In this document: positions 1-9,784 of the stretch, piece by piece
Layout of the letters: each line of letters opens with the position of its first letter
How positions within the stretch are numbered: position 1 is the stretch's first letter
DNA from: Theodoxus fluviatilis
Lineage: Eukaryota; Mollusca; Gastropoda; Cycloneritida; Neritidae
Direction: 5' to 3'
DNA length: 18,780 bases
Assembly: GCA_034096865.1 (NCBI GenBank)
Contig: JAWQFJ010026910.1
Span: 5,001 to 23,780, forward strand
The notes under the pieces: generated by a model
The model's database searches: none
Seen by the model: only the letters and a program-made list of their open reading frames with translations
Told to the model about the DNA's origin: nothing
Made by a program: the position numbers and the translations under genes

Positions 1-609
1 AACTGCCCAGTTTCAATATCTCCCAGCCGCACGTCACTGCTGATGTCCAACATAACAACTGCCCAGTCTGAATATCTCCCAGCCGCACGCCACTGCTGCT
101 GTTCAACATAACAACTGCCCAGTTTGAATATCTCCCATCCGCACGGCACTCTTCTGATGTCCAACATAACAACTGCCCAGTTTGAATATCTCCCAGCCGC
201 ACGTCACTGCTGATGTCCAACATAACAACTGCCCAGTTTGAATATCTCCCAGCCGCACGTCACTGCTGATGTCCAACATAACAACTGCCCAGTTTGAATA
301 TCTCCCAGCCGCACGGCACTGCTGACGTTCAACATAACAACTGCCCAGTTTCAATATCTCCCAGCCGCACGTCACTGCTGATATTCAACATAACAACTGC
401 CCAGTTTGAAAATCTCCCAGCCGCACGCCACTGCTGATGTCCAACATAACAACTGCCCAGTTTGAATATATCCCAGCTGCACGGCACTGCTGATGTCCAA
501 CATAACAACTGCCCAGTTTCAATATCTCCCAGCCGCACGTCACTGCTGATATCCAACATAACAACTGCCCAGTTTGAATATCTCCCAGCCGCACGTCACT
601 GCTGATGTT
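1..609. repeat. 56-bp minisatellite, about 11 copies
   Basis: Eleven direct repeats start at 1, 57, 113, 171, 227, 283, 339, 395, 451, 507 and 563, each opening with AACTGCCCAGT. Ten are complete and the last is cut at about 609. The third unit has a 2-base insertion, so it is 58 bp. Units differ at a few sites, for example TTTCAATAT or TTTGAATAT. The long minus-strand open frames over this stretch come from the repeats and are not genes. The array reaches the left edge of the window and ends about 40 bases before the first vWA exon, so it probably lies in an intron of that gene. Confidence 0.95.
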
Positions 610-649
610 CCTGTTCCACAAATGCGAACCGCGACTGGCTGCCTCCCAG

Positions 650-840
650 AAGAACGTTGGGAGCGTCAGTGGGGAAACGTGTGGACTCGCTTCGTGTACA
701 ACGGGCTTTACGTAGTAAGATACCCAAAAGCGACATTTTTATCATGACAGCTCTGGTCTTCGACACGAGGAACAAACAGCTGAAGTATCTACAAGATGGC
801 CGATTTGAAGCAATCAACACTAGGGATGTTAAAATTCCAG
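650..840 (+). CDS. vWA-domain C-terminal exon of locus 1 (partial gene)
   Basis: This is probably an internal exon of a multi-vWA protein. A plausible acceptor (GGCTGCCTCCCAG) precedes 650 and a donor (CCAG|GTATAG) follows 840. The frame is open to the donor and ends in phase 1. The translation has the pattern of a late vWA domain: an amphipathic helix (VDSLRVQRALRSKI), then a strand (SDIFIMTALVF), then DTRNKQLKYL, which matches the short helix after the last core strand of vWA domains, then RFEAINTRDVKIP. It joins in frame to the microexon at 2312 and through it to the vWA exon at 4698. The 5' end is less certain; an alternative acceptor ends near 751 (TTTTTATCATGACAG). The upstream half of the domain must lie left of the minisatellite, outside the window. 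Assignment to vWA is by pattern, without a database search. Confidence 0.55.
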
Positions 841-842
841 GT

Positions 843-1620
843 ATAGCTACTCACTAAAATGTGCAACGTAAAATTGCCAAGCCTACAAACCGCCTACCAC
901 TTGGCAGAAACAATGCTCACTGATTTCATAGCGTGGTGCTTTTATGTTTACCAAATTCAGTACACGGGTAAAATTGGTCGTGTAAATGCGAGAGAGCAAA
1001 ACTGCATTTACATTTGTTGTACAAACTAGAGGTTGGTAACTCGCTCGTGTATTGGATGCGCGTGCCAGTGGCATTGCAATAGTGCAGGTTTGACAGTGCA
1101 TGCACACACGGTCGTTTTTGTGTGCGTGATGGAGCAAGCGTGTGCACGTGTATGTCCAGTCATCTGTATGTGTAGGCAGGAGCGTAATGTATGACTGCCA
1201 AGGCTGAAATGCAGATTATTGAAGGACTATGTGATGTCGTTTTCAGTTTCTATTTTTAGTATCAATACCCGTGGTTAAAAAAATATTTTGCTTTTTTTTA
1301 AATTATTGACACCCAAAGGTTAAGTGTTTAAGTGTTGGTTAAAAAGTTTACGAACATTCGCTTTTTTGCTTCAGAGTAATCGTTTTCTAAAATATATTTC
1401 AACCTTTGTACCGAAACATGTTTCCTCCATTTACTCTCATCGAGCATTGCATCACCGCCTGCCTCTTGCTTTAGAGGGTTTGTATTTACTCGTTCTTCTC
1501 TCATTCTCTGAATGTATTTGTTTCCGTAGCTATGGATGCGTGCCTTCATGCTTCATGCTACGTCTGCTTTCCTCGGTTCTTGTTTGTATATCTGTTTTGC
1601 TGTGTTCTACTCTGTCTAGT
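843..1620. other. Intron sequence, no gene seen
   Basis: This is the first part of intron 841-2311 of locus 1. The open frames on either strand are short and show no recognisable motif, and I see no RNA gene. The stretch is moderately AT-rich and leads into the ACTC array. Confidence 0.6.
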
Positions 1621-1903
1621 ACTCACTCACTCACTCACTCACTCACTCACTCACTCACTCACTCACTCACTCACTCACTCACTCACTCACTCACTCACTC
1701 ACTCACTCACTCACTCACTCACTCACTCACTCACTCACTCACTCACTCACTCACTCACTCACTCACTCACTCACCCACCCACCCACCCACCCACCCACCC
1801 ACCCACTCACTCACTCACTCACTCACTCACTCACTCACTCACTCACTCACTCACTCACTCCCCCACCCACCCACTCAATCACCCACCCTCTCACCCACTC
1901 ACT
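1621..1903. repeat. ACTC tetranucleotide array with ACCC interior
   Basis: ACTC repeats run from 1621 to about 1773, switch to ACCC (about 1774-1803), return to ACTC (about 1804-1860), and decay through mixed ACCC, CAATC and CCCTCTC units to about 1903. The array produces long Ser-Leu-Thr-His open frames on the plus strand, which are not genes. One strand carries almost no G, so length slippage is expected. It sits in intron 1 of locus 1. Confidence 0.97.
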
Positions 1904-2311
1904 CTTTTCTTGTTTCGTTTTACTGACATTTTATTAATGCAAAATATGTATTTGTAGGTGATCAAAAATAGTCTGAAAATATATATAATCGAAAATGTAT
2001 GTCAATTTAAAGTGTGATGCTATTTCTTTATAACAACAACAACTGCAACAACAATTACAAAATTGAAATGGACTTTGACATTTACCAGGACATCCTGTGT
2101 ATTTGATTGCGTGTGTGTAACTTTCGCGTCGAGCTCTGAATAAGTGAAGTACGACAGTTTTCTGGTGGGGAATTATATTTTCCGAAGAAAAAAAACTAAA
2201 TAAGTGCGCATGTTACATAATCTCTTGCTGATGCTTAACTGGTCCATTCGAGTATCTTTAAACAGTTTTGTCTAAGTATAACAGAGACTCACTGTGGATT
2301 TGTTTTCACAG
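1904..2311. other. Intron sequence, no gene seen
   Basis: This AT-rich stretch lies between the ACTC array and the microexon. It contains a short CAA-rich run near 2033-2060 and no coding pattern. It ends with the acceptor GGATTTGTTTTCACAG. Confidence 0.6.
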
Positions 2312-2341
2312 AGAAGGAATTCGTGGATATCAACGCTCTAG
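2312..2341 (+). CDS. 30-nt microexon of locus 1, end of a vWA domain
   Basis: A strong acceptor (GGATTTGTTTTCACAG) precedes 2312 and a strong donor (CTAG|GTAAGTGAT) follows 2341. The 30 bases enter and leave in phase 1. Joined to the G left by the exon ending at 840, they read E-K-E-F-V-D-I-N-A-L and leave one base, which forms Gly with the first two bases of the exon at 4698. The pattern FVxIxxL fits the last strand and helix start of vWA domains, usually written as (V/H)FxVxxFxxL. The exon at 8096 is a homologue in the second locus. The exact phase match on both sides and the homologous partner support a real exon despite its small size. Confidence 0.62.
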   Translation, partial: RRNSWISTL

Positions 2342-2900
2342 GTAAGTGATAACTACTGAGCATTTCCTCATCTTGTGATGTGTGACTTTTTGCAACAGTT
2401 ATTGCCGCCTTTTTTAAACATCATAATGCCGCTGTTGCAGCCGATAACAGACACACCTACAGTGATGGCAATTTGTTTCTTTGTCCTCGATTAAAACCTC
2501 TGCAGCTGATGCCACGTATGGCTTTTGAATGAAGAATCATAGTAGGAAGAGAAAAAGAGGAAAACATATACGATAACTTGGCAGTGTAAGACTGGCGATG
2601 TTGTAATTACGCAGTAATTCTCCACTCACCCTCTAAAAAAAGAACTTGAGACATGAGAACGCAAGAAATTTGCATGAGGCCAGAATTGCAACTGTTCTGT
2701 GAGAAGGTAAAGAGTTTGGACAACACTACTGAGGATTCAGCATTTCGCACATTTTAAAAGCAAAATATTGACCTACAGAAACTTTATGAAGAAATCTCAT
2801 TACCATTGACGGTTTTGTGCACACTTCTTCAACTTCTTCAGGACGCTGTAATGGAAAAATGGGTTTCGAAAGTATCTTACTTGAGAGAGACGCGGTTTTT
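2342..2900. other. Intron sequence, no gene seen
   Basis: This is the first part of intron 2342-4697 of locus 1. I find no coding, RNA or clear mobile-element signal. Confidence 0.55.
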
Positions 2901-3560
2901 TTTGCTGGTTGGTGGTCCAACGGATGTATAGAAATTGAAATGAAGGGTTGGAGTGAGTAGAAATTGAGTTCTGACCCGGGGTGGTGAGCGGTGTTCGCTC
3001 TGGGGTCTGAACGGTGGTGACAAAAGTTAGGTCGTGAGTTGGTTGTGAGCCAATAGCTATGTTAGAGAGAGCGAGAAGACAGCGATCAGTCTGTCTGAAT
3101 CTGCGTACAGTCTGCCTGAGTCTGCATACAGTCTGCCTAGAGTCGGCGTAATGAGAGGAGAGGAGAGAAGAAGAGATCGGTCCGCCTGCTGGGTGAGAAG
3201 AGAGAAGAGGAGGGCGAGGCACCGAAGAGAGAAGCAGACGAAGAGAAGAGATCGGCTTCACAACCACAGCAGAGACGGGCAGAGAGCGGGCAGAGGTGGA
3301 AGGTTGGTGCGAAGGTTTATACGGGTCGATAGTTTTACTTGTCAAGGGCTGACCTACGTGCTTTTATGTTTTATAATAGAAGGCTGACCGATATTTTATT
3401 TGTGTTGCTCTGCTTTGTCCTTGTTCCCATTGGGAGTGGAGTAGAGGACGAGTAGATGTAAATTTTATAAGAAAGTGAGGGTCATTGAGGATGTTGTGGT
3501 TGAGACAGATACCAATATAACATTATTTTTCTTTTTCTTTTTCTTTTCTACCCCTGTTTA
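2900..3560. other. Unclassified, possibly repeat-derived region
   Basis: Base composition changes here from AT-rich to purine-rich on the plus strand, with many GAGAAG and GAGAGG runs at about 3060-3300. A minus-strand open frame of 181 codons (2800-3345) is Ser/Pro/Arg-rich and looks like a reading of this biased strand rather than a gene. The stretch could be a solitary LTR or another old insertion, but I see no terminal repeats or target-site duplication. The class is left open. Confidence 0.3.
3087..3150. repeat. Three imperfect 21-bp direct repeats
   Basis: Units start at 3087, 3108 and 3129, each opening with CAGTCTGYCTG or a close variant (CAGTCTGCCTA in the third). The third unit is the most diverged. 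They lie in the purine-rich, repeat-like segment of intron 2 of locus 1. Confidence 0.75.
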
Positions 3561-4697
3561 CGGGCCTGTTTTATGGTGAAACTATAAAGATCTGTAAGTA
3601 ACCCTGGGACCTTGTCATTTCGTTTGTGTATCCCCGTAACAACGCTGTAATGTTCTTTTTTCCGTATCATACCCATTTCCAGAAAAGAAAAACTCCAATA
3701 AGAAAGACAAACTAAAAAAAGAGAATAGATATTAATGTAATGATCAATTAAAAGTATCCGTTCACATACGGCAAGCGGTCCATTCAAATGTGTGAAGCCA
3801 AAAAGCAGCGCGTTAGTTTGCAGAGAATACCTTCAGCGTACAAAGGTTTCACACCGTTCCCAAAGCACCGGCCTTTCACAGTGACTTCTGCACTACATCA
3901 GCAGCACGTATAGTGATTCCTGTCAATGACACAGAGCAAGGGCCACAGGTTTCCAGACCAAGAGAGAAGGCCTCCTTCAGGCAGCGTCGTGTCTGCAGCA
4001 GCCAGACGCCGTAGAGTCAAGGCAGCTGTCGGATGGGGTCGGCTGTATGTAAAGCTGGTGATGGAGAGTCTACACAGGACACTAGAATCCTTGCATGTCA
4101 GGCACTTCAGACTCACGGAGACAACGCCTTCAGCGCATCCTCTAAGACTTCAGCAGAAATATCCCATGTAGAAATCTAGGGTAACGACTGTCGAGGGATA
4201 CCTTTTTATCAATGTCCTCTTTTACAATGCGATTATGCCTCGTCGTGGTGACTTGAAGCTGTGTATTTGGAGACCTAAGCGCACTTGACTGTAGGAAGAA
4301 CTCTTGATGTGTGAAATGTAAATGTCCTTCTTATGTATTTTACCACCTAACTTGTTATTAGTTCAGAATTGCTCTTTAAGGTTTGAACGAGCAGCGTACT
4401 TCATTAATGATGGCAAATACTCCGGCTTTCGTAAAACGCAAACTTTGTAAATGTTAATCATAATGCACTATTACACAGTCTTGGCCAATGAAAACATGGT
4501 GCAACTTATTTGGAGATTTCCGAACCATGACGCTTTTAATCTGATAACTTCAGGGTTTCTTCTGCAATAAATCCAAATCTTGTGGATGTATACATTTTAT
4601 TTTGTGCCAAAAAATACACAACATCAATGTTTGGTCAGTATGGCTTCCTCTGATTCAATACGTCCACGCCCGAGTAATGGGAAACTTTTCCTTGCAG
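3561..4697. other. Intron sequence with one unassigned open frame
   Basis: This is the remainder of intron 2 of locus 1. A plus-strand ATG frame at 3926-4171 (81 codons) is Arg-rich with no domain I recognise and no clear splice sites, and the opposite strand is open over nearly the same bases. The two frames may be shadows of an old GC-richer insertion at about 3780-4170. I do not call a gene. Confidence 0.4.
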
Positions 4698-5536
4698 GTT
4701 GCGTGGGCAAACAAGACATTCTGGTCCTGGTTGCAAATGGGCCTCACACTAGCGACAACGAATTTCTATCAGAGCTCCATTTTGTGGAGAGACTCGTGCA
4801 AGACAAGCGCATGCACCTGGGTCCGGACCGCACTCACCTAGCCCTGATGACGTATGGAATTGACGTCACGCCTGTCCTGGATTTCACTGATGACGTCCAC
4901 AAGGCCGTCAGCACTTTGGAGGCCTTCCGTTCTCATGGCGTCATTCCACAGCAACACGTAGATCTTCCCAAGGCACTGGACAAGGCCAGAGAGGCTCTGC
5001 TGTCCAGCAACACAGGGGCTCGCTCCGACGCCAACAAGGTGGTCTTGGTGATCTTGGAGGAGACGGAGTCCAACTTGCAGCAGTTGGTGGAAGCAGTGGT
5101 GAAGCTGAGAGACGACTGGATCTCGCTGAACATCGTCCCTGTCTACGCAGCCTCCACCTCTGGGCGGAGAAGCGCTACTGGACGTCTGGATCATCAGCCC
5201 TTCCTACGAGTAGCGAAGCGGAAGGATTCGGATTTAAAGCACAATCCGACAGACTTGCATTCCCACACACAGTCGCCCAGTCACAACCCGACAGTATTTC
5301 AAACCGAGCAGCCCACCCTCTCTCCATGGGGACCTCACACCACAGAGCCCTCCATAGCTCCGTTCGAGAAAGCGCTGTCTCTGCCCTACTACTACACTGC
5401 CATACAAGCTGCCCTCAGAGTCTATCCTGGCGGATTCCTGGCACACTACCACCCCTTCCAGAGTGCATGGGGGCTGGATCATCCACAAGGAGTCGACATT
5501 TTCGAACAGAGCGCAAAGTGCTCAAATTCTCGTTGA
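4698..5536 (+). CDS. Terminal exon of locus 1: MIDAS-less vWA domain plus polar tail
   Basis: The acceptor CTTTTCCTTGCAG ends at 4697. The exon starts in phase 1, matching the microexon at 2312, and runs to TGA at 5534-5536: 278 codons from TGC at 4700. Codons 1-155 form a vWA domain. It begins CVGKQDILVLV like the usual C-x-x-K-x-DIxF start, continues with GPDRTHLALMTYG (the GPDxTRVGLVxYS strand), DLPKALDKAREALL and GARSDANKVVLVIL, and ends with LRDDWISLNIVPVYA. vWA domains bind ligands or mediate assembly, often extracellularly. The MIDAS metal site is lost: DxSxS reads ANGPH, the loop-2 Thr is Val, and the TDG loop reads LEE. The tail, codons 156-278, is rich in Ser, Thr, Pro and His and ends without a membrane segment. 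An ATG at 4640 gives an alternative in-frame start without splicing, but the phase match favours the spliced form. Confidence 0.8.
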
Positions 5537-5580
5537 AAGCTCGCGTGCGGAAAGCCACACTGTATCCTATCTCGGATTGG

Positions 5581-5586
5581 AATAAA
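5581..5586 (+). terminator. Polyadenylation signal AATAAA of locus 1
   Basis: AATAAA lies 45 bases after the TGA of the vWA exon, followed by a T/GT-rich stretch (about 5608-5638). This is the normal layout of an animal cleavage and polyadenylation site and supports 4698-5536 as the last exon. Confidence 0.75.
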
Positions 5587-5589
5587 AAT

Positions 5590-7240
5590 CAGCACTTTAT
5601 TATTAACTTGTGTTGCTTATTTTCTTAGGTGTGTTTGATTTTCATAAAATTGCGTTACAAGCTGATATACCAATCAGAAATCATCAAATGTCATAAGTAT
5701 CCAAAATTCCGTCTTTATCAGTAAAACAGCACGACATTGTTTGCTAGAGGACGCGCTAAAAGCCAAATTCGCGCGTTGGTGATGGCTGAGACTTCATACT
5801 GTCATACTGAAATATTCTCTATTTTGCTCAAGAAAACGAGACAAACAAAATCGAAACCGTCAAGTATTATCTAAAATAAAGTAAGGGAAGTTTACTGATG
5901 TCGCCAGCAACTCTTTTTCTTCTTCAAACACCGTCACACTTGGAGGCCCACCGTTATCGACCGGTCAATACCGGTCGACTCTTGAACGGCTACCGCAACC
6001 AACCGGTAGATACCGCGCCTGTATGACCAAAATGACTGCCTTCGGGGAAAGGAAGAAAGTCGCCATGATAAATATGCGCTGTGGCACGCATTTCGACCTG
6101 TTATTATTACCGAGCCTATGAGAGACGTTACAAGAAGTTAGGCTAATATATATATATGCTCTGAAATAATTACCAGCAAGATGTGAGCAAACATTTCAAC
6201 GACAGATGGCAAAACAATTTCAAGGAAGGCAACTCTTATATCTTACATTAGCCCTTAGTTTGTTGTGTAACCTCTCTTGAAGTAGCATGTCCAATGGAAA
6301 CTTTTCTAAAAGCTGCCCAGTTATGCAACTAACTGTGGTTCATAAAGCTAATAATTCTAAGCACAGAACTGTTTGAATTTTGAAAATCGCCCCAGTTGAT
6401 CCAGAGTTGCAGCCCGCCAATGCCCTCTTCTGGGGGATATTTTCAATGTAGAGACAAAGAACAAAGCTGGGGCACCAGAAAAATGACAAATTCGCAGTTT
6501 TTTGCTGTAATTTCCCAAGCAAACAATATATCTTTGTGATAATTGGTGTGCACACACATTTTAGGTGAGAAATACAAAGGCACCACTTGGAATAGTCTCG
6601 GTATCATTGCCTTGCTATATATTTGCATTTGTTATGGTGCATGATTAAAAAAAGTTTAGGAAATAATCCCATTAAAATAAATTGCCAAATTGTGAAAATC
6701 GTATTGTTCACAATGAAAAGCTAATTTTAAATAACAAGCAACATGCTATTCAGTATTATTTGCATATTTAAATTAATTAATTTGCATGAAAAACAAAATA
6801 CATATTTAAATCATATATGTGTTGAGTTATTAGCATCATTTATAAGTTGAATCATTCAAGATACTCTACACTCAAATACAAGCACAAATTCTCCTTATCA
6901 AGGGATCTAATTTGCATAAATTTGAATATTTTAGTCAACGGCATTTTGCACAATTAATTACATTGATAACGTATTTTTAGTGTTACTGGCAACGTGTAAT
7001 CCTGCCTCTTTTTCTTTAAGTCTGGGCTTTTAAACTGCACTTTTTACCCCCTGGTCATTGGGGAAAAGTATGTGATGCATAAACGTTATATCCCCTCTGT
7101 TGGAAGCATGAAACTAGGTTGTGGATGTATGCTCTAATATGATAGTTCCCAACTGTCCTTGGATAGATAGAGGCACTGTGAGTTTAGCTCATTGCTAAAG
7201 GATGATACTCAATAGAAACCATGCATGTTTGAGATTCTTC
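5590..7240. other. Intergenic, AT-rich, no gene seen
   Basis: This is the spacer after locus 1 or the start of locus 2. The minus-strand frames at 6340-6628 overlap one another in three frames and show no family pattern. The stretch from about 6640 to 6990 is very AT-rich with many TTAATT and ATTTGCAT strings. I looked for a counterpart of exon 650-840 here and did not find one. Confidence 0.55.
5957..5978. other. Perfect inverted repeat with 9-bp arms
   Basis: TCGACCGGT at 5957-5965 and ACCGGTCGA at 5970-5978 are exact reverse complements separated by CAAT. A further ACCGGT lies just downstream (about 6001). The function is unknown. It could be a protein-binding palindrome or the remnant of a DNA transposon end, but no partner end was seen. 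Confidence 0.7.
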
Positions 7241-7246
7241 ACATAT

Positions 7247-7800
7247 TAGTCGCTCTTGAAGAAGCAGGACCTGGATTCAAACAAGCTTAGTAATTATAGG
7301 CCAGTCTCCAATCTTTCTTTTCTGTCAAAATTGTTAGAGAAGTTAGCTTTGCAGCAGCTGCTGGAGCACGTGTCCCAGTATGACCTTTTGGCCCGTTTGC
7401 AATCCGCGTACCGTGCCTATTATTCCACGGAAACAGCTCTGCTCCGTGTTTTAAACGATCTTCTCGTTGCTTCTGACGATTCCAAAGTTTTTCTTCTTAC
7501 TCTGTTGGACTTGAGTGCCGCATTCGACACTATAGACAATGAAATTCTTCTCACCCGTCTTAGAAACGTTTAGGCATTGAAAACTTAGCACTCTCTTTCC
7601 TGCAATCATATCTCTCAGAACGTAGACAGACTGTTTTGATCTCGGGTTTTGCTTCTGATCCTACACCTCTCAAGTGCGGAGTCCCTCAGGGCTCTGTTCT
7701 GGGTCCTGTGCTGTTTCTACTGTACACCCAACCACTCTCCAATGTAATTGATAGTCATTCAGTCTCTCACAGTGAATTTGCTGATGATACCCAGCTCTAA
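7247..7800 (+). pseudogene. CR1/L2-like LINE reverse-transcriptase fragment, broken
   Basis: This is a piece of a non-LTR retrotransposon reverse transcriptase, the enzyme that copies element RNA into a nicked target. The first frame, to 7573, shows NYRPVSNLSFLSKLLEKL, then QSAYR and STETALLRVLNDLL, then the catalytic LLDLSAAFDTID motif (motif A). A one-base loss near 7572 breaks the frame at RNV. Reading resumes in another frame with GIENLALSFLQSYLSERRQT, then CGVPQGSVLGPVLF, then the catalytic FADD box at 7777-7788, and meets TAA at 7798 where the family normally has Tyr. The 5' part of the element and the sequence past FADD are missing or unrecognisable, so it is dead. The order of motifs and the HSTETALL- and FADDTQL-like strings point to the CR1/L2 group. 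It lies just upstream of the microexon at 8096. Confidence 0.88.
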
Positions 7801-8095
7801 AACTCCTCCCATCCCAGTCAAATCCACTCACAGAGAGCTTTGTGTTAAAGAATGTTCACTTTTGATGCCATTCCTGACCCCATTAACTATCGCTTACAAA
7901 ATAATTTTGCATTGTTTTCAAATCCCTTCCCTCCAGAATTTTACAAGACCTCCCATTTTATGTTTGCTTCTTCTGGACATTCAACAGCAAAGCCTTAATG
8001 GATGATGCAATGCAACGTTTCTTTTCATTTTAGCGAGTCAGTGGAGTGCAAGGTATTTCTGATGGATTAACGTCGCGTGCAAACTGCCTTTTCAG

Positions 8096-8128
8096 GAACA
8101 CACAGATTCGTAACCATTGACAGCTTGG
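8096..8128 (+). CDS. 33-nt microexon of locus 2, end of a vWA domain
   Basis: The acceptor ACTGCCTTTTCAG ends at 8095 and the donor TTGG|GTAAGTCTG follows 8128. The exon is in phase 1 at both sides and reads xGA-T-H-R-F-V-T-I-D-S-L before one spare G. This aligns with the microexon at 2312 (KEFVDINAL against HRFVTIDSL, identical at F, V, I and L) with the same phases and almost the same size. It should encode the last strand of a vWA domain in a second, paralogous gene. No matching upstream exon was found in the window, so it may be left over from a damaged copy, or its partner may be too diverged to see. Confidence 0.52.
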
Positions 8129-9468
8129 GTAAGTCTGCATGTAGTTCTTCAACATGTGATATTTTTCTGATAAAAGAAGCAGCATGTGGAATTCCAGAAT
8201 GCATGAGAAATCCCATTCCCTCTTATCTATAGGTATTCCTTTTAAAGTTTTAATGGGTTTTTTATGATGGTGGGTCTTCTATTTGCATGGTGGCATAGTC
8301 TTTTGTCTGGATAGAAATTTCAGTTATTTTTATTTCCGATTATAGAGCAATATCATGGTGGATATGTTTCCCATCTTGTGGTCATTTTTCCAGCTGTCCA
8401 AACAATGCTCATATTTCACTTTAACTTAAAATAATTTCAACTGCACGTGTCATTAGTTTATAATAATATTATACACGAAAACTATTTTCAAAGTTTAATG
8501 TAACGAATCACATGTATGGGCTTACAGAACTGAATCGATAGAAAAGAACTGACCTTAAACTAGTAGTACCCAGTTTTTAAAAGTCATTTTTGTTTAATAC
8601 GGCCGAATATATTTTTTCCTTTTTCTTTGTAGTAAATGTAATGTAGAAAATGATTATATGGTTTGTTTCTGGGAGAAATATGTATTTAATAGTTAAAAAT
8701 TGGGAGAAAGACACCATTTGTCAGCTGTCAAAATGAGATGTAAGAACTTCGAACGCAATTTTCTCAGTTTCCAGAATGTTTTCGCGTGTGATAGACTTCA
8801 GACTTCTAAAGTTTGACTACCCAAAAACTCGGCATGTTTGGTTCATGCAGACTGCTTCGTGGGATCACTCACGATCAAAAATGTATCTTACTGTATGTCA
8901 AAGTTACACGACCTTAGATATGTAATTAGCGACTCAGTTCATGTGACCTCAGATGTAAACTTGTGTTAAAATAAAATGCTCAGAGTAGTTGTGTTCATTT
9001 TGGGTCAGAACATGCCAATCTGTGTACTGTACTTCAACGCATGATTACAAGTTTCCATTATTCGCTCCTTTTCTGGTATTGTGTTTCCAAAACTGGCCAA
9101 AATGTATTGTATTGGCAGCCAAATTTAAAAGCTAATTAGCATGATGTATGTAGACACGTTTCAGGTGGGCAGCACTTTAAAAGTACAACTGTTGGGTAAG
9201 AAAATTCGACCCACAACATTCAACAGACAAACACATGATGCTTACTGGGTACTACTACCGTAAAGAATTGAGTTGAATTGAAAATAACATAACCGAACTG
9301 AATAAACGTTATTTTACGGGGTGAAACTGACTATCTTACATTCATCCCTTGCAAACAAAATTGCAAAGACGCGAAATGACGTCAAAATAAAAATGCAATG
9401 ATTCCACATTCATCAGTGTGTGTACTGATTTACAACACGAAGAAGAAACGTGTCCTTTTTTCGTGCAG
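8129..9468. other. Intron-like sequence, no gene seen
   Basis: AT-rich sequence with no open frame of note and no recognised element. The missing first half of the locus 2 vWA domain would be expected here or just downstream. An acceptor-like TTTTTTCGTGCAG ends at 9468, but phase-1 reading from it hits TGA at the third codon. Confidence 0.5.
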
Positions 9469-9541
9469 GCTGCTGATTTTCACCATAGGTGTCATGCATG
9501 AAGGACTTTTCCACAAGGGTGTTTCGCACATTTCAGTTGCC

Positions 9542-9781
9542 GCAATTAATCACACGCGTGTTTAGTAATGAGCAATTAATCATACAATTGTTTAGTAATG
9601 AGCAATTAATCATACGCTTGTTTAATAATGAGCAATTAATCACACACGTGTTTAGTAATGAGCAATTAATCACATGCGTGTTTAGTAATGAGCAATTAAT
9701 CACACGCGTGTTTAGTAATGAGCAATTAATCACACGCGTGTTTAGTAATGAGCAATTAATCATATGCTTGTTTAGTATTTA
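9542..9781. repeat. 30-bp minisatellite, 8 copies
   Basis: Eight tandem units of exactly 30 bp open with GCAATTAATCA and contain GTGTTTAGTAATGA. Units vary mainly at the CACACGCGTG segment. Because 30 is a multiple of three, one frame on each strand stays open (plus 9489-9782, minus 9533-9763). These frames are by-products. The array directly abuts the partial vWA exon, whose first bases (GCAATTTGAACACG) resemble the unit. Confidence 0.95.
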
Positions 9782-9784
9782 AGC

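Noticed and set aside
1..621. Minus-strand repeat frames (LGDIQTGQLLC repeats)
   Set aside because: They follow the 56-bp minisatellite in shifting frames because 56 is not a multiple of three, so there is no consistent coding frame.
1324..1957. Plus-strand frames of 141 and 200 codons rich in Ser-Leu-Thr-His
   Set aside because: They are translations of the ACTC array, and the non-repeat parts show no family pattern.
2800..3345. Minus-strand frame of 181 codons
   Set aside because: It is composition-driven (Ser/Pro/Arg) over a purine-rich stretch, with no domain and no splice context.
4580..4697. ATG start at 4580 or 4640 for the vWA protein
   Set aside because: The upstream segment has no coding character, and a strong acceptor at 4697 matches the phase of the microexon at 2312.
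8849..8960. Possible phase-1 exon after GGTTCATGCAG reading CFVGSLTIKNV
   Set aside because: It starts with a Cys-containing string like the 4698 exon but lacks the hydrophobic first vWA strand and has a weak pyrimidine tract.
9489..9782. Plus-strand frame with 10-residue VFSNEQLITR repeats as an exon
   Set aside because: Both strands are open by period alone, the possible acceptor at 9534 is in phase 0, and locus 2 needs phase 1.
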